From positions 232,495 through 296,494 of the forward strand of contig NZ_KB906255.1 of NCBI RefSeq assembly GCF_000381265.1: a stretch of DNA of 64,000 nucleotides. The letters are read 5' to 3'. The notes under the pieces are model-generated. The model saw nothing but the letters and a program-made list of their open reading frames with translations, was not told the origin of the DNA and ran no database searches. The stretch's first letter is position 1; the number at the start of each line of letters is the position of its first letter. Source of the stretch: Curvibacter lanceolatus ATCC 14669 (GTDB lineage Bacteria; Pseudomonadota; Gammaproteobacteria; Burkholderiales; Burkholderiaceae_C). A program made the translations under genes and the position numbers. This document shows, one piece after another, positions 21,449-30,915 of the stretch.

Positions 21449-22555
21449 TCAGATGCGCATCGGCATCACCACGTACTTGAAGCTGTCGTTTTCGGGGATG
21501 GTGACCAGGGCCGAACTGTTGGAGTCGGACAGCTCGATCTTCACCATGTCCTGGTCCATGTTGCCCAGGGCGTCGATCAGGTAGGTGACGTTGAAACCGA
21601 TCTCGATGGTGTCGCCGCCGTAGTCGATGTCGAGTTCGTCGACCGCCTCTTCCTGCTCGGCGTTGCTGGAGGCGATGCGCAGGGTGCCGGGCTCGAGGTT
21701 CAGGCGCACGCCCTTGAACTTGTCGCTGGTCAGGATGGCGGTGCGCTGCAGGCTGGCCAGCAAGGTGGTGCGGCCCAGGGTCAGGCTGTTGCGGTGGCCC
21801 TTGGGGATCACGCGGTTGTAATCGGGGAACTTGCCTTCGACCAGCTTGGTGACGAACTCCATGCCGTCAAAGCTGAACTTGGCCTGGTTGTTGGCAAACT
21901 GCATTTCGATGCCGCCTTCGGCGTCGGACAGCAGGCGTTGCAGTTCGAGCACGGTCTTGCGCGGCAGGATCACCTCTTGTTTGGGCACTTCCACGTCCAG
22001 GGTGGCCGAGGCGAAGGCCAGGCGGTGACCATCGGTGGCGACCAGGCTCAGGGTCTTGCCCTCGGCCACGAACAGGATGCCGTTGAGGTAGTAGCGGATG
22101 TCGTGCACGGCCATGGCAAACGACACCTGGCCCAGCAGGCTCTTGAGCGTCTTTTGCGGCACGCTGAACACGGGGCCGAAGTTGGCGGCCTCCTGCACCA
22201 GCGGAAAGTCTTCGGCCGGCAGGGTCTGTAGCGTGAAGCGGCTCTTGCCCCCTTTGAGGATGAGCTTGTTCTGGCTCGACTCGAGGCTCACGGTCTGGTC
22301 GCCCGGCATGGTGCGCAGGATGTCGATCAGCTTGCGGGCACCCACGGTGGTGGTGAAGTTGCCGGCATCGCCGTCGAGCTCGGCGGTGGTGCGGATCTGG
22401 ATTTCCAGATCGCTGGTGGTCAGTTGCAGCGCGCTGCCGGTCTTGCGGATCAGCACGTTGGCGAGGATGGGCAGGGTGTGGCGGCGCTCGACAATGCCTG
22501 CAACCGATTGCAGAACCGACAGGACTTTGTCTTGTGTGGCCTTCAGGACGATCAT
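21449..22555 (-). CDS. dnaN: DNA polymerase III beta sliding clamp
   Basis: The ring-shaped processivity clamp of DNA polymerase III. The 368 residues match the family, with a typical start (MIVLKATQDKVLSVLQSVAGIVERRHTLPILANVLI) and end (SFKYVVMPMRI). Three-clamp-domain architecture is implied by length. It lies 194 bp downstream of dnaA and 118 bp upstream of gyrB on the same strand, which is the classic origin cluster. No DnaA boxes are visible in the dnaA-dnaN gap. Confidence 0.98.
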   Translation of the reverse strand: MIVLKATQDKVLSVLQSVAGIVERRHTLPILANVLIRKTGSALQLTTSDLEIQIRTTAELDGDAGNFTTTVGARKLIDILRTMPGDQTVSLESSQNKLILKGGKSRFTLQTLPAEDFPLVQEAANFGPVFSVPQKTLKSLLGQVSFAMAVHDIRYYLNGILFVAEGKTLSLVATDGHRLAFASATLDVEVPKQEVILPRKTVLELQRLLSDAEGGIEMQFANNQAKFSFDGMEFVTKLVEGKFPDYNRVIPKGHRNSLTLGRTTLLASLQRTAILTSDKFKGVRLNLEPGTLRIASSNAEQEEAVDELDIDYGGDTIEIGFNVTYLIDALGNMDQDMVKIELSDSNSSALVTIPENDSFKYVVMPMRI

Positions 22556-22749
22556 GTCAACCTCTAGTTCAAATTCTTAGTAGCAGCTTCTAGCGACATT
22601 CCGGTGCCGGGGCGGCTCGGCGCAGCGCCGACCCGAGGCCCTCCCTGGAAACACGCCATTTTCACCGTTTTTCGGGGCATTTTTGAGTCAAGGCACCGCT
22701 TGTTCGGGCTTCTTGGGGCCCGGTGTGGGCTGGTGCGCATTTCATCACA

Positions 22750-24171
22750 TCAGCCCTTCAGGGTTTGCTCCAGCACGTGGAGCTGCTGGTTGAGCTCGGT
22801 CAGCTGCTGGCGCTCGCCGGAAATCTTGCGCACGGCGTGCAGCACGGTGGTGTGGTCGCGGCCGCCAAACAGCTCGCCGATCTCGGGCAGGCTCTTCTGG
22901 GTCAGCTCTTTGGCCAGGTACATGGCAATCTGGCGCGGGCGGGCAATGCTGGCCGGGCGCTTCTTGCTGTACATGTCGGCCACCTTGATCTTGTAGTAGT
23001 CGGCCACCGTCTTCTGGATGTTCTCGACACTGATCTGGCGGTTCTGGATCGACAGCAGGTCGCGCAGGGCCTCGCGGGCCAGCTGGATCGAGATCTCTTT
23101 CTGGTTGAAGCGCGAGTAAGCCAGGATCTTGCGCAGGGCGCCTTCGAGCTCGCGCACGTTCGAGCGCACGTTCTTGGCCACGAAAAACGCCACTTCCTCG
23201 GGCATTTCGGTGCCTTCGGCGCGGGATTTGTTGATCAGGATCGCCACCCGCATTTCGAGCTCGGGGGGCTCGATGGCCACGGTCAGGCCCGAGTCGAAGC
23301 GTGATACCAGGCGCTCGTGGATGTCCGCCAGGCCCTTGGGGTAAGTGTCGCTGGTCATCACGATGTGCGACTTTTTGGCCAGCAAGGCTTCGAAGGCGTT
23401 GAAGAACTCTTCTTGCGTGCGGTCCTTGTTGGCAAAGAATTGCACGTCATCGATCAGCAGCAGATCAAGCGAGTGATAACGCTCCTTGAACTCGTCAAAA
23501 GCCTTGCGCTGATAGGCCTTAACCACATCCGACACGAACTGCTCGGCATGGATGTAGAGAACTTTCGAGTCGGGCTTGTCGGCCAGCAGGCGGTTGCCCA
23601 CGGCATGCATCAAGTGGGTCTTGCCCAGGCCCACGCCGCCGTAGATGAACAAGGGGTTGTAGAGGTGGCCAGGCGTGCCGGCCACGTGCATGGCGGCGGC
23701 CCGCGCCATGCGGTTGGCCGTGCCCTCCACCAGGGTGTCGAAGGTCAGGGCAGCGTTGAGTCGGTTCTTGAAGGTGTTGGCGCTCGGGTCTTCGCTGGGG
23801 GCGGCAGGCTCAGGGGCTTGCTGAGGCTCGGACGCTGTCGATGCCGAGGGCGCAGAGTAAGCTCTGGCAGCAGGCTCACGCTGAGTGAGCGCTAACTCGA
23901 TGGGCACGGCCTGGCCGTACAAACGCTCCAGCATCTGGGCGATGCGGCTCGCATACTGGGCACGGATCCAGTCCAGCTTGAAGCGGTTGGCGACGTAGAT
24001 GGTGATCTTGGACAGGTCGTCCGGGGCCTGGGCCACCAGGGGCTTGATCCAGGTGTTGAATTGCTGTTCAGGCAGTTCTTGGGCGAGTTGCTCGATACAT
24101 GCCTGCCAGAGGCTGTGTCCTGCGTTCGGGGATGCGCTCTCGGTGGCGCTGTTCAGGTTTCCCTCGGTCAT
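22750..24171 (-). CDS. dnaA: Chromosomal replication initiator DnaA
   Basis: Binds DnaA boxes, melts oriC and loads DnaB. In 473 residues: N-terminal domain I ([25 protein letters not shown]), a proline/alanine/glutamate-rich linker about residues 100-140, and the AAA+ domain (Walker [15 protein letters not shown], Walker [11 protein letters not shown]). The C-terminal domain IV carries the DnaA signature [14 protein letters not shown]. The ATG at 24171 is conserved in context. A promoter and two DnaA boxes lie just upstream, suggesting autoregulation. It is the first gene of the leftward replication cluster. Confidence 0.98.
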   Translation of the reverse strand: MTEGNLNSATESASPNAGHSLWQACIEQLAQELPEQQFNTWIKPLVAQAPDDLSKITIYVANRFKLDWIRAQYASRIAQMLERLYGQAVPIELALTQREPAARAYSAPSASTASEPQQAPEPAAPSEDPSANTFKNRLNAALTFDTLVEGTANRMARAAAMHVAGTPGHLYNPLFIYGGVGLGKTHLMHAVGNRLLADKPDSKVLYIHAEQFVSDVVKAYQRKAFDEFKERYHSLDLLLIDDVQFFANKDRTQEEFFNAFEALLAKKSHIVMTSDTYPKGLADIHERLVSRFDSGLTVAIEPPELEMRVAILINKSRAEGTEMPEEVAFFVAKNVRSNVRELEGALRKILAYSRFNQKEISIQLAREALRDLLSIQNRQISVENIQKTVADYYKIKVADMYSKKRPASIARPRQIAMYLAKELTQKSLPEIGELFGGRDHTTVLHAVRKISGERQQLTELNQQLHVLEQTLKG

Positions 24172-24217
24172 TCTTGGTCTGTTTTCTGTGGATAGTCAAT
24201 TGCGGACAGCGGGCTGG

Positions 24218-24246
24218 ATTCTAGTTTGTCAAACGGTTATCCACAA
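24218..24246 (-). promoter_or_regulatory. Candidate sigma-70 promoter of dnaA with overlapping DnaA box
   Basis: On the minus strand TTGTGG (24241-24246) and TAGAAT (24218-24223) are separated by 17 bp. The -35 element coincides with the perfect DnaA box at 24237-24245, an arrangement that would let DnaA repress its own transcription. The second box at 24187-24195 lies in the expected leader. Confidence 0.5.
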
Positions 24247-24322
24247 CCTGAAGGGCTGAAGCCCCTGCCCCCGCATTAGGGCCATGTCGCAACTGGCAAA
24301 GACCTTCAAAATGTGCTTGTAC

Positions 24323-24351
24323 TTGTCGCAACCATGAAATGTTGCGATAAT
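24323..24351 (+). promoter_or_regulatory. Candidate sigma-70 promoter of rpmH operon
   Basis: TTGTCG (24323-24328), 17-bp spacer, GATAAT (24346-24351). A perfect 7-bp inverted repeat TCGCAAC/GTTGCGA is embedded in the spacer region, and a third TCGCAAC copy lies upstream at about 24287. The leader to rpmH would be about 165 nt. Confidence 0.5.
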
Positions 24352-24522
24352 CGCGGGTTTCCCCGATGCAGCAGTCACTGCGGTGCTTGCTTGGGTCGGG
24401 CGATTAGAACAAGGCCCCTGGTTTGGGCGCGGTTTGCAGCGATGTCGTCAGGCTTGGGTTTGGCGGTGTTGCACGAGCAGTGCATGAACGAATGGCCAGA
24501 ACTGAACCTCTAGGAATTCATC

Positions 24523-24657
24523 ATGAAACGCACTTACCAACCTTCCAAAATCCGTCGCGCCCGCACCCATGGCTTCCTGGTCCGCATGAAGACCCGTGGT
24601 GGTCGTGCCGTGATCAACGCACGCCGCGCCAAGGGCCGCAAGCGTCTGGCTGTCTAA
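24523..24657 (+). CDS. rpmH: 50S ribosomal protein L34
   Basis: A 44-residue ribosomal protein starting [18 protein letters not shown] and continuing with [18 protein letters not shown], essentially the canonical bacterial L34 sequence and length. The ATG is at 24523 and the stop TAA at 24655-24657. It is first in the rightward rpmH-rnpA-yidD-yidC-mnmE gene string that adjoins the origin in many bacteria. The start of rnpA follows by 35 bp. Confidence 0.98.
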   Translation: MKRTYQPSKIRRARTHGFLVRMKTRGGRAVINARRAKGRKRLAV

Positions 24658-24692
24658 GCCAGGCATTGCCTGGTGAACTCCGGGCTGCTCGC

Positions 24693-25202
24693 GTGCAACG
24701 GCTGAAAACCCGTCCGCAGTTCCAGGCCGCGATGGCGGGCGGTACGGTGTCTCGCACACCGCACTTTGCCTTGCACCGCCTGGTGCTCTCCGCCGACGCT
24801 GTCGCGTCGCCGGTTCGGCCTCAAGAAGGGCCTGATGTTTCGTCTCAGCGAAATGATCAGGCTCTTTTTGTCGTTCCTGGATCGATTCCTGGGCAGCCCT
24901 GGCTGGGGGCCATGGTGCCCAAGCGCTGGGCCAAGCGGGCCGTGACCCGCAACACCATCAAGCGCCAGATCTATGCGCTGGGGGCCGAATTCGAGCCTCG
25001 CCTGATGGTCGCTGCCCATGTGGTGCGTTTGCGTTCCGGCTTTGACCGCAAGCAGTTTGTCAGCGCCACCTCCGATGTGCTGCGTCAAGCCGTGCGGGCC
25101 GAGCTGAACCAGTTGTTCCGGCGCGCCTGTATCTCGCCATCGCGCCCCGCGCCGGTGGCGTCTGCTCCCGCTTCGACAGAGCCTGGAGCGACACCATGCT
25201 GA
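24693..25202 (+). CDS. rnpA: Ribonuclease P protein component
   Basis: Protein cofactor of RNase P (with the M1 RNA), which trims the 5' end of tRNA precursors. The GTG at 24693 gives MQRLKTRPQFQAAMAGG, a typical betaproteobacterial RnpA opening; TTG at 24666 is the only nearby in-frame alternative. In the 169-residue product the diagnostic basic RNR-type motif is AVTRNTIKRQIYALG, followed by VVRLRSGFDRKQF. About 25 extra residues at the C-terminus are serine/alanine/proline-rich and lack family similarity. The stop overlaps the start of yidD by seven bases, suggesting coupled translation. Confidence 0.93.
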   Translation: MQRLKTRPQFQAAMAGGTVSRTPHFALHRLVLSADAVASPVRPQEGPDVSSQRNDQALFVVPGSIPGQPWLGAMVPKRWAKRAVTRNTIKRQIYALGAEFEPRLMVAAHVVRLRSGFDRKQFVSATSDVLRQAVRAELNQLFRRACISPSRPAPVASAPASTEPGATPC

Positions 25203-25492
25203 AGCGTGTTCTGATCGGTCTGGTTCGCGGCTATCGCCTCTTGTTGAGCCCCTGGCTGGGCTCGGCCTGCCGGTTCGAACCGACCTGTTCTGTCTATTCG
25301 CTGCAGGCCCTGGAGCAGCACGGTGCTGCGGCTGGCAGTTACCTGACCCTGCGGCGTCTGGTACGCTGCCACCCCTGGTGTGCCGGTGGATCCGACCCGG
25401 TACCCGCCGAGCGTCCCCGGCTGTTCACGCTGGGCGGCGCCTCTGGCTGTGCCCCCATTTCCCAACATTCTTCGCAAAAGAAGTCTTCATGA
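25196..25492 (+). CDS. yidD: Membrane protein insertion efficiency factor YidD
   Basis: A small amphipathic inner-membrane-associated protein that assists YidC-dependent membrane insertion. The 98 residues contain the family core LVRGYRLLLSPWLGSACRFEPTCSVYSLQALEQHG with its conserved CRFxPTCSxY motif, and RCHPWCAGGSDPVP. It overlaps rnpA (7 bases) and yidC (ATGA at 25489-25492), so translational coupling along the operon is likely. Confidence 0.95.
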   Translation: MLKRVLIGLVRGYRLLLSPWLGSACRFEPTCSVYSLQALEQHGAAAGSYLTLRRLVRCHPWCAGGSDPVPAERPRLFTLGGASGCAPISQHSSQKKSS

Positions 25493-27150
25493 ACGACATT
25501 CGCCGCACCATCTTGTGGGTGATCTTCGGGTTCTCCATGGTCCTGTTGTGGGACAAATGGCAGGTCCACAACGGCAACAAGGCCATGTTCTTCCCGACCA
25601 GCGCCCCTGCGGCCACGGCCGCGGCAGAAGGCGCAGCCAAGCCCTCGGTGGCCGGCAGTGCGGCCGTTCCCACCTCTGCCACCAACGCAGCGGCCCAACT
25701 GCCGGCGGCTGGCACGGTGGCTGCGCCGGCTCCCCGCCAAGCGGTCGAGGTCACCACCGACGTCTTCAAGCTGACCTTCGACAGCGAGGGCGGCTCCCTG
25801 GTCAAGGCTGAGTTGCTGAAGTACTCGGACGTCGAGAACAAGGACCGCGCGGTGGCCTTGCTGGACGACAGCAAAGACCGCGTCTACGTGGCGCAGACCG
25901 GCCTGATCGGTGGTGGTTTCCCCACCCACAAGACCCCGATGAATGTGGTGCCCGGCCCCCGTACTCTCAAGGACGGCGAGAGCGAGCTCAGCGTGCGCTT
26001 TGAGTCGCCTGACCTGGGCGGCGTGAAGCTGATCAAGACCTACACCCTGCGCCGCGGTGCCTATGACATGGCCGTGAAGCACGAAGTGCAGAACACCGGC
26101 AGCGCTGCCGTGACGCCGCAGATCTACTTCCAACTGGTGCGCGACGGCAACAAGCCGCCAGGCGAGTCCTCGTTCTATTCCACCTTCACCGGCCCGGCCG
26201 CCTACACCGAAGCCAAGAAGTACCAGAAGGTTGAATTCAAGGACATCGAAAACGGCAAGGCCGACATCCAGAAGGAATCGGCCAATGGCTACGTTGCCAT
26301 GGTGCAGCATTACTTTGCCAGTGCCTGGCTGCTGGCCGACGGCGTGCAGCGCGATCTGTTCATGCGCAAGGTCGACACCAATCTGTACTCGGTGGGCATG
26401 ATCACCACCCTGCCCAGCATCGCTCCGGGTGCGAGCCAATCGCTGGAAGCCCGCTTCTACGCCGGCCCTGAGGAAGAAAAGAAGCTTGAAGCCCTGAGCC
26501 CCGGCTTGGAACTGGTCAAGGACTACGGCTGGCTGACCATTCTGGCCAAGCCGCTGTACTGGCTGCTCGACAAGATCCATGGCCTGCTGGGCAACTGGGG
26601 TTGGTCGATCGTGGGCCTGGTGGTGCTGCTGAAGGCTGCTTTCTTCTGGCTCAACGCCAAGGCCTATTCCAGCATGGCCAAGATGAAGGCGATCAATCCC
26701 AAGATCACCGAGATGCGTGAGCGCCTGAAGGACAAGCCGCAGCAGATGCAGCAGGAGATGATGCGCATCTACCGCGAGGAAAAGGTCAACCCCATGGGGG
26801 GCTGCTTCCCCATCATGATCCAGATCCCGGTGTTCATCGCGCTGTACTGGGTGCTGCTGTCCAGCGTCGAGATGCGCAACGCGCCCTGGATTCTGTGGAT
26901 CACCGATCTGTCGGCCAAAGACCCGCTGTACATCCTGCCCGTCATCATGACCGGCACCTCGCTGCTGCAGACCTGGCTCAACCCCACCCCGCCGGACCCG
27001 ATGCAGGCCAAGATGATGTGGATCATGCCCCTGGTCTTCAGCGTGATGTTCTTTGCCTTCCCGGCTGGTCTGGTGATGTACTGGATCACCAACAACATCC
27101 TGTCCATCGCCCAGCAATGGGTGATCAACAAGCGGCTCGGCGTGAACTGA
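25489..27150 (+). CDS. yidC: Membrane protein insertase YidC
   Basis: Inner-membrane insertase that works with or without SecYEG. In 553 residues: an N-terminal signal-anchor helix (RRTILWVIFGFSMVLLW), an alanine-rich periplasmic linker, the large periplasmic beta-domain (about 90-330) and the conserved five-helix core. The core includes LLDKIHGLLGNWGWSIVGLV, MGGCFPIMIQIPVFIALYWVL and the terminal SIAQQWVINKRL. The ATG at 25489 overlaps the yidD stop. mnmE follows after 77 bp. Confidence 0.97.
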   Translation: MNDIRRTILWVIFGFSMVLLWDKWQVHNGNKAMFFPTSAPAATAAAEGAAKPSVAGSAAVPTSATNAAAQLPAAGTVAAPAPRQAVEVTTDVFKLTFDSEGGSLVKAELLKYSDVENKDRAVALLDDSKDRVYVAQTGLIGGGFPTHKTPMNVVPGPRTLKDGESELSVRFESPDLGGVKLIKTYTLRRGAYDMAVKHEVQNTGSAAVTPQIYFQLVRDGNKPPGESSFYSTFTGPAAYTEAKKYQKVEFKDIENGKADIQKESANGYVAMVQHYFASAWLLADGVQRDLFMRKVDTNLYSVGMITTLPSIAPGASQSLEARFYAGPEEEKKLEALSPGLELVKDYGWLTILAKPLYWLLDKIHGLLGNWGWSIVGLVVLLKAAFFWLNAKAYSSMAKMKAINPKITEMRERLKDKPQQMQQEMMRIYREEKVNPMGGCFPIMIQIPVFIALYWVLLSSVEMRNAPWILWITDLSAKDPLYILPVIMTGTSLLQTWLNPTPPDPMQAKMMWIMPLVFSVMFFAFPAGLVMYWITNNILSIAQQWVINKRLGVN

Positions 27151-27227
27151 GCCCAGCCCTGAACTTCGGTTCGATCGAGGCCGTCCAGCGCAAGTTGGCC
27201 GGCCTTTTTTGATGAAAGAGCCCCACC

Positions 27228-28640
27228 ATGCTGGCCCGCCAATCCGACCCCATCGTTGCCATTGCCACCGCCCCCGGGCGCGGTGCCGTGGGCATCGTGC
27301 GCATCAGTGGCCCCGACGTCCGGCCGCTGGTGCAGGCCTTGTGCGGGCGCGCCCTGCGCCCCCGTGAGGCCACCTACCTGCCCTTGCGCGACGCCCAGGG
27401 CCAGCCCATCGACCATGGCCTGGCGCTGCACTTTCCGGCGCCGAACTCCTACACCGGCGAAGACGTGCTGGAGCTGCAGGCGCACGGCGGCACCGTGGTG
27501 CTGCAATTGCTGCTGGCGCGTTGCCTGCAGGCGGGTGCCGAGGTCGATTCCGCCACCGGGCAGCCGCGTCTGCCGGGCCTGCGGGTGGCCCAGCCGGGCG
27601 AGTTCACCCAGCGTGCCTTTCTGAACGACAAGATCGACCTGGCCCAGGCCGAGGCCATCGCCGACCTGATCGATGCCAGCACCGAGGCCGCGGCGCGCAG
27701 CGCCGGGCGTTCGCTGTCGGGCGAGTTCTCGCGCGAGGTGCAGCAACTGCGCGATGCGCTGATCCACCTGCGCATGCTGGTCGAGGCCACCCTGGATTTT
27801 CCCGAAGAGGAAATCGACTTTCTGCAAAAAGCCGATGCCCAGGGCCAGTTGGACCGCCTGCGCGCCAGCCTGCAGCGTGTGCAGCAGCGCACCCGCCAGG
27901 GCGCCTTGCTGCGCGAGGGCATCAAGGTGGTGATCGCGGGCCAGCCCAACGCCGGCAAGTCCTCTTTGCTCAATGCCCTGGCCGGGGCCGAGTTGGCCAT
28001 CGTCACCCCAATCGCCGGCACCACCCGCGACAAGGTCGAGCAGACCATCCAGATCGAGGGCGTGCCCATCCACGTGATCGACACGGCTGGCCTGCGCGAC
28101 AGCCACGACGAGGTCGAACGCATCGGCATCGAGCGTGCCTGGGGCGAGATTGCCGCCGCCGATGCGGTGCTCTTTCTGCACGACCTGACCCGGGCCGCGC
28201 AAGCCGACTACCAGGCGGCCGATCAGGCCATTGCCGACACACTGGCCAGCACCCTGGCGGCCCGGGTGCCGGTGCTGCATGTCTGGAACAAGCTCGACCA
28301 GGCCGCCGAGTCGGCCGACCGGGCCCCGTCGGGCTTGCGGCTGTCGGCCCGCACCGGCCAGGGCCTGGACCTGGTGCGCCAGCAACTGCTGCAGGTCGCC
28401 GGCTGGCAGTCGGCCCCCGAGGGCGTCTACATTGCTCGCGAGCGCCATGTGCAGGCGCTGTTGCGGGTGCAGGATCACCTCGATCAGGCCCAGGCCTGCC
28501 TGAGTGCCCAGGCCCAGGCGCTGGACTTGCTGGCCGAAGAACTGCGCCTGGCCCAGGGTGCCCTGAACGAGATCACCGGCGAGTTCACGCCCGACGATCT
28601 GCTGGGCGTGATCTTCTCCAAGTTCTGCATCGGCAAATAA
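27228..28640 (+). CDS. mnmE: tRNA modification GTPase MnmE
   Basis: With MnmG, it installs 5-carboxymethylaminomethyl on U34 of certain tRNAs. The 470 residues start with the THF-binding domain ([22 protein letters not shown]). A helical domain follows, with the inserted G domain: P-loop [20 protein letters not shown], switch region [19 protein letters not shown] and VWNKLDQ. It ends with the invariant FSKFCIGK C-terminus. It is the last gene of the origin-proximal operon; an inverted repeat directly follows the stop. Confidence 0.97.
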   Translation: MLARQSDPIVAIATAPGRGAVGIVRISGPDVRPLVQALCGRALRPREATYLPLRDAQGQPIDHGLALHFPAPNSYTGEDVLELQAHGGTVVLQLLLARCLQAGAEVDSATGQPRLPGLRVAQPGEFTQRAFLNDKIDLAQAEAIADLIDASTEAAARSAGRSLSGEFSREVQQLRDALIHLRMLVEATLDFPEEEIDFLQKADAQGQLDRLRASLQRVQQRTRQGALLREGIKVVIAGQPNAGKSSLLNALAGAELAIVTPIAGTTRDKVEQTIQIEGVPIHVIDTAGLRDSHDEVERIGIERAWGEIAAADAVLFLHDLTRAAQADYQAADQAIADTLASTLAARVPVLHVWNKLDQAAESADRAPSGLRLSARTGQGLDLVRQQLLQVAGWQSAPEGVYIARERHVQALLRVQDHLDQAQACLSAQAQALDLLAEELRLAQGALNEITGEFTPDDLLGVIFSKFCIGK

Positions 28641-28660
28641 GACGGCACTGTGCCGTCTGT
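28640..28660 (+). terminator. Hairpin after mnmE, possible terminator
   Basis: Perfect 8-bp inverted repeat AGACGGCA (28640-28647) / TGCCGTCT (28651-28658) with a three-base loop, starting in the mnmE stop codon. The T-tract is weak, so termination may be partial. Confidence 0.45.
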
Positions 28661-28721
28661 CCCAGGCATCGGGGCACGGCCACCGTTCTAGACTGGGGCC
28701 CTTTCACCGCCCTGCTGCGCC

Positions 28722-30266
28722 ATGCCCACTTCTCTGCCTTCACAGCGCCCACGCCTGAGCGTGTGCATGATCGTCCGCGACGAAGCCGCCAACCTGCCCG
28801 GCGCCCTGGGCTCGGTGCAGGGCGTGGCACAGGAGCTGATCGTCGTCGACACCGGCAGCACCGACGACAGTGCAGCGATCGCGCAGGCCCTGGGTGCCCG
28901 GGTGCTGCACTTTGCCTGGTGTGACGACTTTGCACGCGCCCGCAACGTGGCCCTGGAGGCCGCCACCGGCGACTGGGTGCTGTGCCTGGACGCCGACCAG
29001 CAGCTCGACCCGGCCAGTCTGCCGGCGCTGGAGCGGGCCCTGCAGCGCCAGGACGTGCTGGCCCAGAGGGTCACCATCGAGCTGCTCACGGCGGCGGCCG
29101 ATGACCGGGCCAACCCCTTGAAGGACGGGCGTGCGCTGGCCGTGTTGCAGTCGTTTCCTCAGCTGCGCCTGTTCCGGCGCGATGCGCGCATCCGCTTCCA
29201 GGGCCGGGTGCATGAGGATGTGGCCGACAGCCTGCTGGCCATCGGCAGCAGCCATTGGCCCGAATCGGGTGTCAGCCTGTGTGACCACGGCTACGTGCAG
29301 GCCGGCGAGCGCGAGCGCAAGCGCGCACGCAACCTCGCCCTGTTGCAGCGGGTGCACGAGGAGGCGCCCGATGCCCTCTACCCGGCCTACAAGCTCGCCA
29401 TCTCGCTGCCGGCCCACCAGCAGGCTGAGCAGGCCGCCCTGCTGCAGGCCACCCTCGAGCGGGTGCTGCAACTGCCAGTGGCCGAGCAAAGCGCCCTGCC
29501 CTTTCTGCCCCAGCTGCTGGCCCGCACCGTCGAGGCCTGGGTGAACCAGGGGCGCCTGCTCGAGGCGGCGCGGGTCTGCCAGCGTCTGCTCGATCTGCAT
29601 GGCCCGGTGTTCGACTTCACCACCGGCTGTGCCTGGGCGCGTGCCGGGGAGTGGGCGCCAGCGCGCCAAAGCCTGCTGCGCTACCTGGCCGCACCGGTCC
29701 AGGCCCATCACGCGGCCTGGCAGAGCGATGCGCAAGCCAGCCCGGCCCAGGCCTGCTGGTGGCTGGCCTGGATGGCCCGCCAGCAAGGTGATTTCGCGCA
29801 GGCCCAGGCCCATGTGCAGCAGGGCTTGCGCAGCGCCACGCCGCAGCAGCGGGCGCCGCTGGAGGGCGAAGGCGCCGAAATCCTGCTGGCCCAGTGTGAA
29901 TGGGTGGCGGCCGCCCAGGCCATCGGTGCCATGCAGGCTGGCCCAGAGGCCCCGGCGGCCGCGCTGAGCGAGCGCCTGCGCGTCAGCGCCCGCCTGGCGG
30001 AGCTCACGGGGGACCTGCCCACGGCCCTGACCCTGGCGCAGTCGGCCCTGGTGCCAGGCCAGGATGCCGCCGCCGCCTTGCTGGCCACCCTTGAGATCCA
30101 GGCCGGGCAGGTCGACCTGCCGCGTCTGCAGCACCACCACCAGGCGCTGGCCGGGCAGTTCTTCGACACCCTGGCCCTCAAGCTGCTGATCGCGCGGGAG
30201 TTGGGCGAGCCCTGGCCGGCAGACCTTCCTGCCGCCACCCAGGCCCTGATTGCACCCCCTGTTTGA
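28722..30266 (+). CDS. Family 2 glycosyltransferase with C-terminal TPR-like repeats
   Basis: A 514-residue protein. The N-terminal GT-A domain opens LSVCMIVRDEAANLPGALGSV and continues ELIVVDTGSTDDSAAIA, with the DxD-type metal-binding CLDADQQL near residue 90; HEDVAD near 165 is another GT2 element. From about residue 230 to the end, alanine- and glutamine-rich helical repeats resemble tetratricopeptide units, a common layout in the 'TPR glycosyltransferase' group. No membrane segment is seen. Donor and acceptor sugars are unknown and no other envelope-polysaccharide genes adjoin, so its pathway is open. Confidence 0.85.
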   Translation: MPTSLPSQRPRLSVCMIVRDEAANLPGALGSVQGVAQELIVVDTGSTDDSAAIAQALGARVLHFAWCDDFARARNVALEAATGDWVLCLDADQQLDPASLPALERALQRQDVLAQRVTIELLTAAADDRANPLKDGRALAVLQSFPQLRLFRRDARIRFQGRVHEDVADSLLAIGSSHWPESGVSLCDHGYVQAGERERKRARNLALLQRVHEEAPDALYPAYKLAISLPAHQQAEQAALLQATLERVLQLPVAEQSALPFLPQLLARTVEAWVNQGRLLEAARVCQRLLDLHGPVFDFTTGCAWARAGEWAPARQSLLRYLAAPVQAHHAAWQSDAQASPAQACWWLAWMARQQGDFAQAQAHVQQGLRSATPQQRAPLEGEGAEILLAQCEWVAAAQAIGAMQAGPEAPAAALSERLRVSARLAELTGDLPTALTLAQSALVPGQDAAAALLATLEIQAGQVDLPRLQHHHQALAGQFFDTLALKLLIARELGEPWPADLPAATQALIAPPV

Positions 30267-30352
30267 GGGGTTTGAAACAATTGTTTCTTAATGTGCGTTG
30301 AGGCGCCGCTTGCCTTGTGCGCTTTGTGTGACGGCGTTACCTTCGGCGCATT

Positions 30353-30844
30353 ATGTTTCCACCCTTGCCCGCTGTGGCCAAAACCGATCTCCAGGGCCTG
30401 TTGGCGGCCCTGGCTCACGCGCCGCCCGAAGACCGTCTGGAGCTGAACCTGTCGGCCTTGCAATGGGACACCCTGGCCGCCTACCTGCAGCCCCTGGCCC
30501 TGGCCTCCGCAGAGGTGCTGTTTCACAAGGACGTGCTCGACCGCACGCTGTACCTTGTGGAGAGTGGCACGCTCAGCGTGCACCTGGAGGACGACAAGGG
30601 CCGTTTGCGCCTGGCCATGGTGGGGGCTGGCTCGGTGGTGGGCGAGGGGGCCTTCTTCTCCCACCAACCCCGCAGCGCCACCGTGCAGGCGAACAACGCC
30701 TGTCAGTTGTGGGCGCTCAATCCCTTGCGCTTTGCCGAGCTGGCCAACCGCCAGCCGGCGCTGGCCCTGGCCTTGAGCCTGGCCCTCGGATCGGTCATGG
30801 CGCGGCGCATGCGCCAGCGGCGCCGCCGCGTGGCCAGCACTTGA
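30353..30844 (+). CDS. Stand-alone cyclic-nucleotide-binding-fold protein
   Basis: A 163-residue protein in which most of the length is one cNMP-binding beta-roll: EVLFHKDVLDRTLYLVESGTLSVHLEDD, then VGAGSVVGEGAFFSHQPRSATVQA. The second segment contains the GE...RSAT phosphate-binding-cassette pattern. There is no C-terminal helix-turn-helix, so it is not a Crp/Fnr regulator. It ends in a very basic tail (ARRMRQRRRRVAST). The ligand and partner are unknown; it may sense cAMP or c-di-GMP, or act only structurally. It stands between a glycosyltransferase gene and a hypothetical gene on the same strand, each with its own gap. Confidence 0.75.
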   Translation: MFPPLPAVAKTDLQGLLAALAHAPPEDRLELNLSALQWDTLAAYLQPLALASAEVLFHKDVLDRTLYLVESGTLSVHLEDDKGRLRLAMVGAGSVVGEGAFFSHQPRSATVQANNACQLWALNPLRFAELANRQPALALALSLALGSVMARRMRQRRRRVAST

Positions 30845-30915
30845 GTTCCCCTCACTATTCATCGTCAAGTCAGGTTTTCGGGCTACCCTTGAGCACTTTG
30901 TAAAGGAATGCGTCG

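Larger units (their letters stand above)
24172..24522. other. Probable oriC region between divergent dnaA and rpmH
   Basis: A 351-bp gene-free stretch between divergent dnaA and rpmH. It contains a perfect DnaA box TTATCCACA (24237-24245) and a one-mismatch box on the other strand (TGTGGATAG, 24187-24195). It also holds a promoter in each direction and a TCGCAAC/GTTGCGA inverted repeat at 24326-24345. Gene divergence at this point (replication genes left, rpmH operon right) fits an origin. Two boxes are few for a complete oriC, so weaker boxes or an origin extending elsewhere are possible. No clear AT-rich unwinding element was recognised. Confidence 0.6.

Noticed and set aside
22556-22749. 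dnaA-dnaN gap as an alternative origin
   Set aside because: No DnaA box-like nonamer was seen there; the divergent dnaA/rpmH gap fits better.
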